A stretch of 64,000 nucleotides of DNA from Chitinophaga niabensis (lineage in GTDB: Bacteria; Bacteroidota; Bacteroidia; Chitinophagales; Chitinophagaceae). This document shows, piece by piece, positions 33,499 to 43,527 of the stretch. A program made the translations under genes and the position numbers. A model generated the notes under the pieces. That model was given only the letters and a program-made list of their open reading frames with translations. It did no database searches and was not told the origin of the DNA. Every line of letters starts with the position of its first letter. Positions within the stretch are counted from its first letter, which is position 1. The stretch lies in NCBI RefSeq assembly GCF_900129465.1, contig NZ_FSRA01000001.1:2854482-2918481 (forward strand), in the 5' to 3' direction.

Positions 33499-34248
33499 TT
33501 AGCGGTTCATTACCTTATCATAAAGATGTTTTAATTGGGTATCACCAAAACCATAGATGCTTTCCCTATTCCAAAATTCTTTGAACACTTTATGAAAATC
33601 AGTTGAAATGTTTTTTGTGATGTCTTCAATAACTTTTTCGGGTCTTCCTTTTGTACCATCTTTGGGGAAACGGTCAACATGTGCCTGTACTACTTCTTGT
33701 AAATACGGGAAAGCTGAAGATTGATTCTTTGAAAGATTGGTCAACTCTTCAAGATTACCATTTTTGTACGCTTCCCACAAGTCTTTCCCTAAATTTATGT
33801 CGGCTTCACTTAAAGGGATTTTATTCGCATAACAAACTTTAAGTTCATCTGAATTTGCTGGTCCAAAACCATTCCAAAATTGTTTATTGGTTTTGTCTAA
33901 ATGAGAAGTATAAACAGCAAAAACTTTTTTCCTTATTGGTAAACTATTGATAACTGAAATAACAAACCACATATTTACCTGACAAAACAAGTCATACTCA
34001 AACCAAAGATTAAATACTGAATTATCTGGCGCATTCCTTATTTTTTCAAACTCTTTTACAACTTTACTATGGTATTCAGTTTCTGTCACTCCTATATACC
34101 TTGCCCTTGATTGCCAAAAGTCATGCAGATTATCCCCTGACAGATCTCCATCTATAAGAGCTTCTCTAACAATTATTACATCCCCTTCAATTTTCGCATC
34201 CGGGAAACTATAGGCAAGAGAGTCGCCGTTTAAAATATTATAGATCAT
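33499..34248 (-). CDS. DUF1835-domain protein
   Basis: A 249-residue soluble protein. The N-terminus (MIYNILNGDSLAYSFPDAKI, then VIIVREALIDGDLSGDNLHD and FWQSRARYIG) matches the DUF1835 domain. The central part is AVYTSHLDKTNKQFWNGFGP and the C-terminal part is helical with a late GYxxGDTQLKHL-like ending (YGFGDTQLKHLYDKVMN), common in this family. Function is unknown. It lies outside the island repeat, beyond the tRNA remnant, and runs in the opposite direction. Its base composition is also AT-rich, so it may be part of an older accessory insertion. Confidence 0.85.
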   Translation of the reverse strand: MIYNILNGDSLAYSFPDAKIEGDVIIVREALIDGDLSGDNLHDFWQSRARYIGVTETEYHSKVVKEFEKIRNAPDNSVFNLWFEYDLFCQVNMWFVISVINSLPIRKKVFAVYTSHLDKTNKQFWNGFGPANSDELKVCYANKIPLSEADINLGKDLWEAYKNGNLEELTNLSKNQSSAFPYLQEVVQAHVDRFPKDGTKGRPEKVIEDITKNISTDFHKVFKEFWNRESIYGFGDTQLKHLYDKVMNR

Positions 34249-34459
34249 GATTGTGATTTTTTTTCATTACCGCTATGCTTGCAATACAGCTAAATTAGCA
34301 TTATTTGCACGATTGTAACAGCAACCCTTTTATGGAAGCCGGCAATATAACATTACGATAAAATAAGTGTCTAAAAAACACCGATCAATACCCAAACCTG
34401 TAACGCATGGATAATTCAGCTTAAATTGGTATATTCACTTTTGCAGTATACATAATTCC

Positions 34460-37400
34460 ATGTTAAAGAAATATACCCTGGTTCCACTTCTGCTCCTGCT
34501 GCTGCAATTTGCCTACGCACAGCAGCAATCTGTGCAATTTTCAACCCTGAATATCCATTCCGGGCTGTCTAACAATCAGGTGAATTGTATCTATAAAGAT
34601 GCAAAAGGATTTCTCTGGTTTGGTACCATGAGCGGCCTGAACCGGTACGACGGTGATAATTTCAGGATATTCCGCCATAGCCTCTCTGATTCCCTTTCCC
34701 TCAGCGATGATTATATTACCCATATATTTTCAGCTCCCGGCAACCGCCTGTTCATTAAAACAAGGAATGGGGATAATATCTACGATCCGGCAAAAGAACA
34801 ATTCACAGATGCCGCTCCCTGGCTCCAAAGCATGGGGCTGCCCACTATTGGTGTCAGGAGCATGCTCCTGACGGGCGACGCCTGCTGGGCCGCGTATGCG
34901 GATTCCGGCCTGTATTGTATCAAAGACCGGAACAGGGGTGTTCGCATATTCTTGCCGGAAGAAAAAGGCGGCATCGCTGATATTAAAATGGATGGGGATC
35001 AATTCCTTTATATCCTCTTTCTCAACGGCAACGTTACAAAGCTGGACACACGCAGCAATAAGGTCGTTTACAGAACGGATGTACTACGCCCTTTCATAAA
35101 TGCCAGCTCCTTTACATTGCAGCTGTTTATTGATGCGCAGCACGATCTATGGGTATATAGGCCAAGTACGGACTACGGGGTATTGTATTTTAATCCCGCA
35201 TCCGGCATGGTAAAGCAACTTTCCCGGAAACAGCAGGTCCTGAATAACGACATTGTGAACAGCGTGATCCAGGACAACCTTGGGCGCATCTGGATAGGCA
35301 CCGATCATGGGGGTATCAACATCATTGATAAAAAGGATTTTTCCTCCAGCTTTCTCACTAATCAGCCGGAAGATGTGAAGAGCGTTGCGGAGAATGCTAT
35401 TTACGCTTTGTATAAAGACAACCAGGGCATCATCTGGTGCGGCACCTATAAAAGAGGGGTTAGTTATTACGCGGAAAATAAAATGAAATTTTCACTTTAC
35501 AAGAACAAACAGGGCAACCCTCAAAGCCTCAGCTACAATGATGTGAACTGTTTTGTAGAAGACCGCAAAGGCAATATCTGGATCGGCACCAACGGCGGCG
35601 GGCTCCTCTATTTCGACCGTAAAGCGAATACTTTCCGCCAGTTCAAACATAACGCCGCCGATGATAATAGCATCAGCAATGATGTGATCGTCAGCCTGTA
35701 TGTAGATCCTTATAACAACCTGTGGATCGGGTATTATTTCGGGGGAATGGATTATCTGAGCAACAACCGTTTTACCCATTTCCGTAATAATGCGGAAGAT
35801 CCTAACAGCCTGGCCAGCAAAACCGTGCTGAAGATCTTCCGCGATCAGCGGAACAATTTCTGGGTGGGCACCCTGGGTGGCGGTTTAGACCGTTTTGACC
35901 CCGGCAACGGTATTTTTTATCACAATAACACTACCTTACCCAACTCTATTCATTCTGATTTTATATCTGCATTTGCGGAAAGCCAGGAAGGAGATCTCTG
36001 GATAGGCACTGCATATGGGATAGACGTGATGGATAAGGACAAAGGCACTTTCTCCCATCTGCTGCACAGCACGCACAACCTCAGCAATGATAACGTTACT
36101 TCCCTGCATTGCGATAGCCGGGGGAACATGTGGGTGGGCACCCGCGAAGGATTGAATGTATACCAGCCAAAAACAGGCAGCTTCAAATCTTTCCGCATAG
36201 AAGACGGCCTGCCGGATAATAGCATCAACTGCATCCTGGAGGATAATAATCACCAGTTATGGGTAAGCACCGCTAACGGCCTGAGCCGCGTTACGATGGA
36301 ACAGGACCATAACGGCATCCGGATCCATTGCAGGAATTATGATGAAGAAGACGGCTTGCAGGGAAGGGCCTTCAACTCAAGCGCAGCCCTGAAGCTGAAA
36401 TCGGGCGAATTGATATTTGGCGGGGCAGATGGTTTTAATATTTTTAACCCTGCTGAGATGCGGCAGAACAGGTTTGAACCTGTATTGGTATTTACCGGCC
36501 TGCAGATCTTAAATAAACCGGTAGCCGTGAATGAAAAACGGCAGCAGCAGGTTGTACTGCCAACTGCCTTGCCGGAAACCCGGGAGATCACACTGCAGTA
36601 TAATGAAAACGATTTCTCCATAGACTTTGCGGCCCTCAATTTCATCAATACCCGCAAGAACCGCTATGCTTATCTGCTCGAAGGATTTAATAAAGACTGG
36701 GTAACCGCCGATGGTAAAACGCGCCGGATCGCTTACACCAATATCAATCCCGGCGTTTATACATTGCACTTGAAAGCGGCTAATGAAGACGGCGTATGGA
36801 ACGAACAGGGCATTTCCCTGGTGATACGTATCCTCCCGCCTTTCTGGAAAACAACCTGGGCCTACCTGCTTTATTTGCTGCTTGGGGCAGGCCTGCTTTT
36901 CCTTTCCCGTAAAATGATCATCCAACGCGCACATCGCCGCTTTGCACTGGAACAGGAACGAAGGGAAGCACAGGGCCTTCATGAGCTGGATATGATGAAG
37001 ATCAAACTGCTCACCAATGTGAGCCACGAGTTCAGAACGCCGGTATCCCTTATCCTGGCGCCTATTGAAGACATCCTTAAAAAAGCTAAAGACCCGGAGG
37101 ATAAGAAGAAGTTTCAGCTCATTCGCCGCAACGCCCGCAGGTTACTCAACCTCGTGAACCAACTGATGGATTTTCGCAAAATGGAAATGCAGGAGCTGAA
37201 AAACGAACCTGCTGCCGGGGACCTGATGGCTTTTATACAGGAAACAGCTGATTCTTTTACTGACCTTGCGGAAAGGAAAAGTATTGTTTTTACCTGGCAC
37301 ACCAACTGCCCGCAACTCCCGGCCCTTTTTGACCACGATAAAATGGAGCGCATCCTTTTTAACCTGTTATTCAACGCCTTCAAATTCACTCCCGAAGGCG

Positions 37401-38491
37401 GCGCCGTGATCATTACGGCCAATGTAACCGGCAATACCCTGGAACTCCGGATAAAAGATACGGGCATTGGCATCCCGGAAGAAAGACAGGAGAAGATATT
37501 TGAACGCTATTTCCAGGTGGATAACCCGGGAAGCTTTGTAAACCAGGGCAGTGGCATCGGGCTGGCCATTACCAGGGAGTTTGTAAGGTTGTGCAACGGA
37601 AGCATTGCCGTGGAAAGTAAAGTGAACGAAGGCACCACCTTTACCCTTCGTTTTCCAATAGTTCGGCCGCAAACGGAAGAAACGCCCCTGCCACTTCCCG
37701 TCATACATTCCGCAGGCACTGAAAAAAGGAACAGCCGCAAAAAACAGCGCATTCTGCTTGTTGAGGACAATGATGATTTCCGGTTTTACCTGAAAGACAA
37801 TCTGAAAGAATGGTACGACATACTGGAAGCCACTGATGGCGCGGATGGCTGGCATAAAACGTTAAACACCCTGCCGGACCTGGTAGTAAGCGATGTGAAT
37901 ATGCCCCTGATGGACGGGGTCGACCTTTGCAAAAAGATCGGTGGTGATGCCCGTACCCGCCACATCCCCGTGATCCTGCTCACGGCTATGGACACGGAAG
38001 AAACCCAGTTAAAGGGCCTGGAAAGCGGCGCGGCGGATTATATGGTAAAACCCTTCAGCTTTGAGATCATGCTCTCCCGCGTGCGCAACATCCTGGCCCG
38101 GAAGGTACCCGTACAGCTGGTGATCCCCCAACCGGACATGCAACATGCCAATACCCTGACCGCAGACGAGAAATTCATGCAGCACGCACTGGAAATAGTA
38201 GAAAAACATCTTTCTGAAGCCAGTTTCTCTGTAGAGATGCTGAGCCAGCAGCTTTGTATGAACCGGGTATCCGTATACAGGCGTATTTTTTCCCTTACCG
38301 GGCATTCTCCCATCGAGTTCATCCGCACCATTCGCCTCCAGCGGGCTGCGCAGTTGCTGAGCCAAACGGAAATGAACATTACGGAGGTAGCCTACGAAGT
38401 AGGATTTAATAATCCTAAGTATTTTGCGCGTTACTTCAAAATAGCTTACAACATGCTCCCCTCAGCCTATGCATCCGCCATGCGGAAATGA
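34460..38491 (+). CDS. hybrid two-component system regulator (sensor kinase, receiver and AraC output)
   Basis: A 1343-residue single-protein signalling system. Signal peptide (LLLLLLQFAYAQ), then two seven-bladed beta-propellers of Reg_prop repeats (for example NCIYKDAKGFLWFGTMSGLN) to about 690, a Y_Y_Y domain to about 790, and one membrane helix near 797-815. The cytoplasmic part has HisKA with NVSHEFRTPVSLI (phospho-acceptor H856), HATPase_c (DTGIGIPEERQEKIFERYFQ and GSGIGLAI), a receiver with VVSDVNMPLMDG (D1145), and a C-terminal AraC helix-turn-helix (VAYEVGFNNPKYFARYFKIA). It should sense an oligosaccharide in the periplasm and activate the SusC/SusD operon 178 bp downstream. All catalytic residues look intact. 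Confidence 0.96.
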   Translation: MLKKYTLVPLLLLLLQFAYAQQQSVQFSTLNIHSGLSNNQVNCIYKDAKGFLWFGTMSGLNRYDGDNFRIFRHSLSDSLSLSDDYITHIFSAPGNRLFIKTRNGDNIYDPAKEQFTDAAPWLQSMGLPTIGVRSMLLTGDACWAAYADSGLYCIKDRNRGVRIFLPEEKGGIADIKMDGDQFLYILFLNGNVTKLDTRSNKVVYRTDVLRPFINASSFTLQLFIDAQHDLWVYRPSTDYGVLYFNPASGMVKQLSRKQQVLNNDIVNSVIQDNLGRIWIGTDHGGINIIDKKDFSSSFLTNQPEDVKSVAENAIYALYKDNQGIIWCGTYKRGVSYYAENKMKFSLYKNKQGNPQSLSYNDVNCFVEDRKGNIWIGTNGGGLLYFDRKANTFRQFKHNAADDNSISNDVIVSLYVDPYNNLWIGYYFGGMDYLSNNRFTHFRNNAEDPNSLASKTVLKIFRDQRNNFWVGTLGGGLDRFDPGNGIFYHNNTTLPNSIHSDFISAFAESQEGDLWIGTAYGIDVMDKDKGTFSHLLHSTHNLSNDNVTSLHCDSRGNMWVGTREGLNVYQPKTGSFKSFRIEDGLPDNSINCILEDNNHQLWVSTANGLSRVTMEQDHNGIRIHCRNYDEEDGLQGRAFNSSAALKLKSGELIFGGADGFNIFNPAEMRQNRFEPVLVFTGLQILNKPVAVNEKRQQQVVLPTALPETREITLQYNENDFSIDFAALNFINTRKNRYAYLLEGFNKDWVTADGKTRRIAYTNINPGVYTLHLKAANEDGVWNEQGISLVIRILPPFWKTTWAYLLYLLLGAGLLFLSRKMIIQRAHRRFALEQERREAQGLHELDMMKIKLLTNVSHEFRTPVSLILAPIEDILKKAKDPEDKKKFQLIRRNARRLLNLVNQLMDFRKMEMQELKNEPAAGDLMAFIQETADSFTDLAERKSIVFTWHTNCPQLPALFDHDKMERILFNLLFNAFKFTPEGGAVIITANVTGNTLELRIKDTGIGIPEERQEKIFERYFQVDNPGSFVNQGSGIGLAITREFVRLCNGSIAVESKVNEGTTFTLRFPIVRPQTEETPLPLPVIHSAGTEKRNSRKKQRILLVEDNDDFRFYLKDNLKEWYDILEATDGADGWHKTLNTLPDLVVSDVNMPLMDGVDLCKKIGGDARTRHIPVILLTAMDTEETQLKGLESGAADYMVKPFSFEIMLSRVRNILARKVPVQLVIPQPDMQHANTLTADEKFMQHALEIVEKHLSEASFSVEMLSQQLCMNRVSVYRRIFSLTGHSPIEFIRTIRLQRAAQLLSQTEMNITEVAYEVGFNNPKYFARYFKIAYNMLPSAYASAMRK

Positions 38492-38597
38492 AGCCTGCAA
38501 CAAATGATACCCCTCAAATAAACATTTGATGCATGCCGGGTAACATTCCGTCCCGGATAACTAACAGACCCCTACCGCCGCTCCCCTTTCCTGCCGG

Positions 38598-38605
38598 TAT
38601 ATTTG
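38598..38605 (+). promoter_or_regulatory. -7 promoter element of the HTCS-controlled SusC operon
   Basis: TATATTTG matches the Bacteroidota -7 consensus 65 bp before SusC. No TTTG/TTG -33 element lies at the right distance upstream, which fits a promoter that needs an activator such as the adjacent hybrid regulator. Confidence 0.5.
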
Positions 38606-38669
38606 ACTGTATATAATAACAGCCAAAATCATAACTCTATTCCACATTCCATTAAACTGATTTCTACGT

Positions 38670-41600
38670 ATGAAAAAAGAAAGTTTTGCAGGAAGATCAT
38701 GTCTTTTAACAGGAGTCATGTTCTGCATCTGGCTATTTACCCTGCTGCCGGTGCATGCACAAAATATCCCCCGGAAGATTTCCGGCACTGTTACAGACCA
38801 GGCTACAGGCCGGCCGGTTGCAGGTGCCACCGTAGCCGTAAAGGGCACTACCAATGCGGTGGTTTCAGACAATCAGGGCCAATTCAGCATTTCGGCTGAA
38901 ACCGGCCAGGTAATCGGTATTTCTTTTATGGGGTATGCCACCAGGGAACTAAAAGTAGGAAGTTCCAATATCCTGAACGTTAATCTTGAAACAGACTACC
39001 GCATCCTGAACGATGTAGTGGTGGTAGGATACGGCAAGATGAAAAAAACAGACCAGAGCAGCGCGCAGGTATCCATTACCTCTGCAGACATCAACAGAAC
39101 GGTGAACACTACAATAGACCAGGCTATCCAGGGCCGTGCTGCCGGTGTGTATGTAACCCAGAACTCCGGTCAGCCTGGTGGCGGTATTTCTGTGGTGATC
39201 CGCGGTATTAATACCCTGAGCGGTACCAATGAGCCATTGTATGTAATAGACGGGGTGCAAATGCAGCCCGCTACTGTTGAATATGGCGCTACCAGTTCTA
39301 CTAACCCGCTGGCCGGTATCAACCCTTCAGACATGGAGAGCATAGAAATACTGCAGGGGCCTTCTGCTACTGCCGTATATGGCTCCCGTGCAACAAATGG
39401 TGTAGTACTTATCACTACCAAGCGAGGCAAAAGCGGACAGATAAAGGTGAATTATAACTATCTCTATTCCCGTCAGGAAAGGCCGGAGAGCTTGCCCACA
39501 ATGAGCCTTCAGCAGTTTGCCATCATGAATAATGAAATAGCCTCTATCCTGAACCGCACGCCCACTGCCGAATTCCAGAACCCTTCCGTACTGGGAGCTG
39601 GTACAAACTGGCAGAAAGCATTGTTCAAAGCAGCCCCCCTGCAAAAACACCAGGTTACTATCAGCGGTGGCGCCAACAATACCACTTATTATATGTCCGG
39701 CGAATATTTTAGCCAGGATGGCGTAGCGGTAGGCTCTGAATTTGACCGGTATTCTTTTCGCCTCAATCTTGATAACCAGGCTTTTAAATGGCTTAAGCTA
39801 AGCACTTCGCTGAACTTTTACCAAACGAAAGAAAAACTCGCTTCTACCAGTGAAGATGTGATCCGCAACGCTATCAACCTGGCACCCAATATTGCCGTAA
39901 AAAATGCGGATGGCAGCTGGGGTGGCGCTACTGAAAATGAATATGGCAGCAATGCAAAATTTGCGCCACTGAACCCTGTGGCCATTGCCAACCTGGTGAG
40001 CAACAATCTGAAAAAAACAGGTGGCTTAGGCGGGGCCACAGCAGAAATAGGCATTATTAAAGGCCTTATTTTCCGCACCAGCTTCAATGGCAATTTTGAA
40101 TATTCAGATGGCGCCAAATTTATACCTACTTACCGCCTCGGGTATAATTCCAATGAAAAGGCCAGCCTGAGCGTGAGTACTAACCGGAATTTTTACTGGA
40201 ACCTCAACGAGCTCCTGCAATACAATACCAACTTCGGCAAACACAGCATTGGTGTAATGGGCAGCCACGAAGCACAGGCCTGGAATTACCAGGGTTTCTC
40301 TGCTACACGCGTGGGTTTTGCCAGCAATGAGATCCCATCCCTCAATCTTGGCGATGCGCTGGGGCAAACTACAGGAAGCAGTAAAGGATCCGGTGCACTG
40401 GAATCCTGGCTGGGGCGGGTTAATTATTCTTATGACGACAAATACATACTGCAACTCGCCGGGCGGGCAGATGGATCTTCCAACTTCGGCTCTGAAAACA
40501 AATGGGGGTATTTCCCTTCTGTGTCCGCCGCATGGCGTGTATCGCAGGAAGGATTTATGCGTGCCGTTCCTTTTATCAGCGATCTGAAAATAAGGGCTGA
40601 ATACGGTACCACCGGTAATAACGGCAGCGGCGGGAAGCAATATTCCGCGCTCAATTCTGTAACCACTCCATGGGGAGCAGGTTTCCGCACAGGCCAATAT
40701 GGAAACGCCGGTTTGAAATGGGAATCTACAGAAACCAAAAATATCGGTATCAACCTTGGCCTCCTGAAAGGAAGGATACAACTGGAAGCGGATTATTATA
40801 TCCGTAAAACGGATAACCTCCTGATGCCCAACCCGCTACCTGCCTATATGGGTACACAGAGCGAAGGAAATATCAATCCTCCTGTTGTAAACATCGGAGC
40901 CATGGAGAACAGGGGTTTCGGCATTACGCTTAATACGGTGAACATTGATAATAAAAATGGTTTTACCTGGAGAAGTAATTTTAATATCTCTTCCTTTAAA
41001 ACAAAGATCACCAAGTTCTATTCAGATGCCGCATTCCTCTCCCGTTCTGCCTGGTATATGAACAACTTCACATCCCGCTCTTCTATTGGCAACGCACCCT
41101 GGATGTTTTACGGATATATAGCGGAAGGCATTTTTCAGTCTGTGGAAGAAATCAACAAAAGCGCCATTCCTGAACAGTCTCCGGGTACACGTTTACCAGT
41201 ATCCAGAGATGGAGGTGTATGGGTTGGCGATATCAAATATAAAGATCTGAACAACGATAACATCATCGACTCAAGAGATCAGACCTTTATTGGTAATCCC
41301 TGGCCCAAACTCACGTTTGGTTTAACGAACACCTTTGCTTACAAGGGTTTTGACCTGAGCATCCTGGTAACAGGCGCACAGGGGAATGAAATTTATAATT
41401 ACCTGCGTTTTGAAAATACCAATCCCGGTAATATCAACCTCGGCCGCAACCTGCTACGCGATGCCTTTGATTACGCACGTGTTACTGAAGACGGTAAGTT
41501 GCAAAATCCCGGTACTTCCGTACCCCGCATAGTGGGCAGCGATATCAACGGTAATGGCAACCGCTTTACGAACCTTTATGTGGAAGATGGTTCTTATATC

Positions 41601-41852
41601 CGTATCAAGAACGTGCAATTGGGATATAACATTCCCGGTTCCCTGTTGCGGCAGCAAACTATCGTAAAAGGCATTCGCCTTACCGTAGGCGCACAGAACC
41701 TTTTCACCTTTACCAAATACAAAGGTTTTGATCCTGAAGTGGGCGCATACCTGGGAAAAGAAGTGCAGCTGAACAGTCAGCTGATTGCTGTGGATGCAGG
41801 CCGTTACCCGCTTACAAGGCTTTATACAGCCAGCATTGGCGTGGATTTTTAA
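38670..41852 (+). CDS. SusC/RagA-family TonB-dependent transporter
   Basis: A 1060-residue importer. Signal peptide (WLFTLLPVHAQ), carboxypeptidase-regulatory-like domain at about 33-115 (ISGTVTDQATGRPVAGATVA), plug with NDVVVVGYGKMKKTDQSSA and the TonB-dependent motif VLITTKRGKSG near the plug end, then a barrel ending YTASIGVDF. It lacks the STN domain present in the two sigma-controlled SusC proteins of this window, in line with control by a hybrid two-component regulator instead. SusD follows after 22 bp. Confidence 0.96.
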   Translation: MKKESFAGRSCLLTGVMFCIWLFTLLPVHAQNIPRKISGTVTDQATGRPVAGATVAVKGTTNAVVSDNQGQFSISAETGQVIGISFMGYATRELKVGSSNILNVNLETDYRILNDVVVVGYGKMKKTDQSSAQVSITSADINRTVNTTIDQAIQGRAAGVYVTQNSGQPGGGISVVIRGINTLSGTNEPLYVIDGVQMQPATVEYGATSSTNPLAGINPSDMESIEILQGPSATAVYGSRATNGVVLITTKRGKSGQIKVNYNYLYSRQERPESLPTMSLQQFAIMNNEIASILNRTPTAEFQNPSVLGAGTNWQKALFKAAPLQKHQVTISGGANNTTYYMSGEYFSQDGVAVGSEFDRYSFRLNLDNQAFKWLKLSTSLNFYQTKEKLASTSEDVIRNAINLAPNIAVKNADGSWGGATENEYGSNAKFAPLNPVAIANLVSNNLKKTGGLGGATAEIGIIKGLIFRTSFNGNFEYSDGAKFIPTYRLGYNSNEKASLSVSTNRNFYWNLNELLQYNTNFGKHSIGVMGSHEAQAWNYQGFSATRVGFASNEIPSLNLGDALGQTTGSSKGSGALESWLGRVNYSYDDKYILQLAGRADGSSNFGSENKWGYFPSVSAAWRVSQEGFMRAVPFISDLKIRAEYGTTGNNGSGGKQYSALNSVTTPWGAGFRTGQYGNAGLKWESTETKNIGINLGLLKGRIQLEADYYIRKTDNLLMPNPLPAYMGTQSEGNINPPVVNIGAMENRGFGITLNTVNIDNKNGFTWRSNFNISSFKTKITKFYSDAAFLSRSAWYMNNFTSRSSIGNAPWMFYGYIAEGIFQSVEEINKSAIPEQSPGTRLPVSRDGGVWVGDIKYKDLNNDNIIDSRDQTFIGNPWPKLTFGLTNTFAYKGFDLSILVTGAQGNEIYNYLRFENTNPGNINLGRNLLRDAFDYARVTEDGKLQNPGTSVPRIVGSDINGNGNRFTNLYVEDGSYIRIKNVQLGYNIPGSLLRQQTIVKGIRLTVGAQNLFTFTKYKGFDPEVGAYLGKEVQLNSQLIAVDAGRYPLTRLYTASIGVDF

Positions 41853-41874
41853 TGCAGCTTAAAAAAATTACAAC

Positions 41875-43518
41875 ATGAAGAAGATCAATTATAAAAGATA
41901 TCTTATTGCGCTGGCCTGCTGTGGTATACTGAGCGGGTGCAGCAAAGATTTCCTCAACAGGCCGCCGGAAGATGCGATCGTAGATGTGAACTTTTACAAA
42001 ACGCCTGAACAGGTGCTTGCCGGTACGGCGCCATTATATAATGTGGTATGGTTTGCCTATAACGATAAATCATCGCATGGTATTGGTGATGCCAGGGGTG
42101 GTATATTGATGTCCGGCTCCTACCAGGTGGCCAATATTAGGATGCAGGCAACTGATGTTACACCGGAAGTTTACAGTTCATGGACTTCTTTCTTTAACGT
42201 GGTGGCACAGTCTAACATGGTGATCAATAATCTCACCAAATACACCGCACCCTCAGTGTCAGAGAACGTGAAACAGGCCGGCATTGCAGAAGGGCGCTTC
42301 ATGCGCGCGGTAGCTTATTCCTATCTCGTACAAAACTGGGGTCCGGTGCCGGTGATCGTTGACAATAATGTATTGCTTACAGACACTACTATTACCCGTA
42401 ATACGGTAGAAACCATCTGGGAATTTATTATCCGCGATCTCCGTTTTGCTTCGGAATATCTCCCCGCAGCCCCTGCGCAAAAAGGGCGGATCACGAAATG
42501 GAGTGCCAAAGGTATGCTGGCCAAAATGTTCCTCACACGCGCAGGCATTAGCGGCAATCGCGTACAGGCAGATTTGGATAGCGCTGCCAAATACGCTTTG
42601 GATGTGATCCAGAATAGCGGCGCCAAACTGATGACCAATTATGAGGACCTGTTTCTCATGAAAAACAATAATAACACAGAGAGCCTCTTTGCCCTGCAAT
42701 GGAAATACGATGGGGATTGGGGCACGCAGAACAGCGTACAGGCCTTCCTCGCCTATGGTTCAGAGATCACTGGTTTTGGTGATGGATGGGGCGGAGACCT
42801 GGGTGCGAGTTTAGATATGCTGCAAAAATATTCTCCACTGGATAAACGCCGCAAAGCTACTTTCATGTTTCCTGGGGATCATTATTCCTATATTCATCAG
42901 TCAGTAGACGATCCTAATAATCCCGGTAAAAAGATCATCCGGGAATTGCAGGTGCCCTGGAATTATGTAGGAACAGACCATTACAATACCCGTGCATGGG
43001 TGAAAAAATATGTAGTGGGGCGGCCTGAAGATAATGAAGGTAAAGTAACACAACAGCATACAGAGATGAATACCTATATGTTGCGCCTGGCCGATGTTTA
43101 CCTTGTATTTGCAGAAGCGAAACTGGGAACAGCAGCCTCCACAGCAGATCCGCTGGCACTGCAATACTTTAATGCCGTACGCGTAAGAGCAGGCATGCCT
43201 GAAAAAACGCTGCTTACTGCAGATGATATTTTCAATGAACGCAAACTGGAGCTGGCCATGGAAGGGCAGGTATGGTACGATGCCGTGCGCATGCATTATT
43301 ATGCACCCACAAAAGTGCTCACAATGCTCAGCAATCAAGACAGAGGTAGTTACCGTATTGTTCCCAACGCCGCTACCAATGCTACTTCCTGGACTATCAC
43401 CTCAGATGTACCGGCGTTTTATCCTGTAACGGAAAGCAATTTTTATCTGCCTTATCCTGCAGTAGAACTAACAGCTGCACCGAACCTTCGTAAACCTCCG
43501 GTGCCTTACAAGTTTTAA
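41875..43518 (+). CDS. SusD/RagB-family surface glycan-binding lipoprotein
   Basis: A 547-residue SusD homologue with lipobox GILSGC. Family segments include KDFLNRPPEDAIVDVNFYKT near the start, IAEGRFMRAVAYSYLVQNWG, YMLRLADVYLVFAEAKLGTA, VRVRAGMPEK and the C-terminal NERKLELAMEGQVWYDAVRM. It binds the imported glycan at the cell surface together with SusC. It is followed after 9 bp by a second surface lipoprotein. Confidence 0.96.
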   Translation: MKKINYKRYLIALACCGILSGCSKDFLNRPPEDAIVDVNFYKTPEQVLAGTAPLYNVVWFAYNDKSSHGIGDARGGILMSGSYQVANIRMQATDVTPEVYSSWTSFFNVVAQSNMVINNLTKYTAPSVSENVKQAGIAEGRFMRAVAYSYLVQNWGPVPVIVDNNVLLTDTTITRNTVETIWEFIIRDLRFASEYLPAAPAQKGRITKWSAKGMLAKMFLTRAGISGNRVQADLDSAAKYALDVIQNSGAKLMTNYEDLFLMKNNNNTESLFALQWKYDGDWGTQNSVQAFLAYGSEITGFGDGWGGDLGASLDMLQKYSPLDKRRKATFMFPGDHYSYIHQSVDDPNNPGKKIIRELQVPWNYVGTDHYNTRAWVKKYVVGRPEDNEGKVTQQHTEMNTYMLRLADVYLVFAEAKLGTAASTADPLALQYFNAVRVRAGMPEKTLLTADDIFNERKLELAMEGQVWYDAVRMHYYAPTKVLTMLSNQDRGSYRIVPNAATNATSWTITSDVPAFYPVTESNFYLPYPAVELTAAPNLRKPPVPYKF

Positions 43519-43527
43519 TGTCTAAAA

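Noticed and set aside
40104..40781. 225-codon minus-strand frame inside SusC
   Set aside because: SusC here is intact and matches its family throughout; the antisense product has no recognisable domain.
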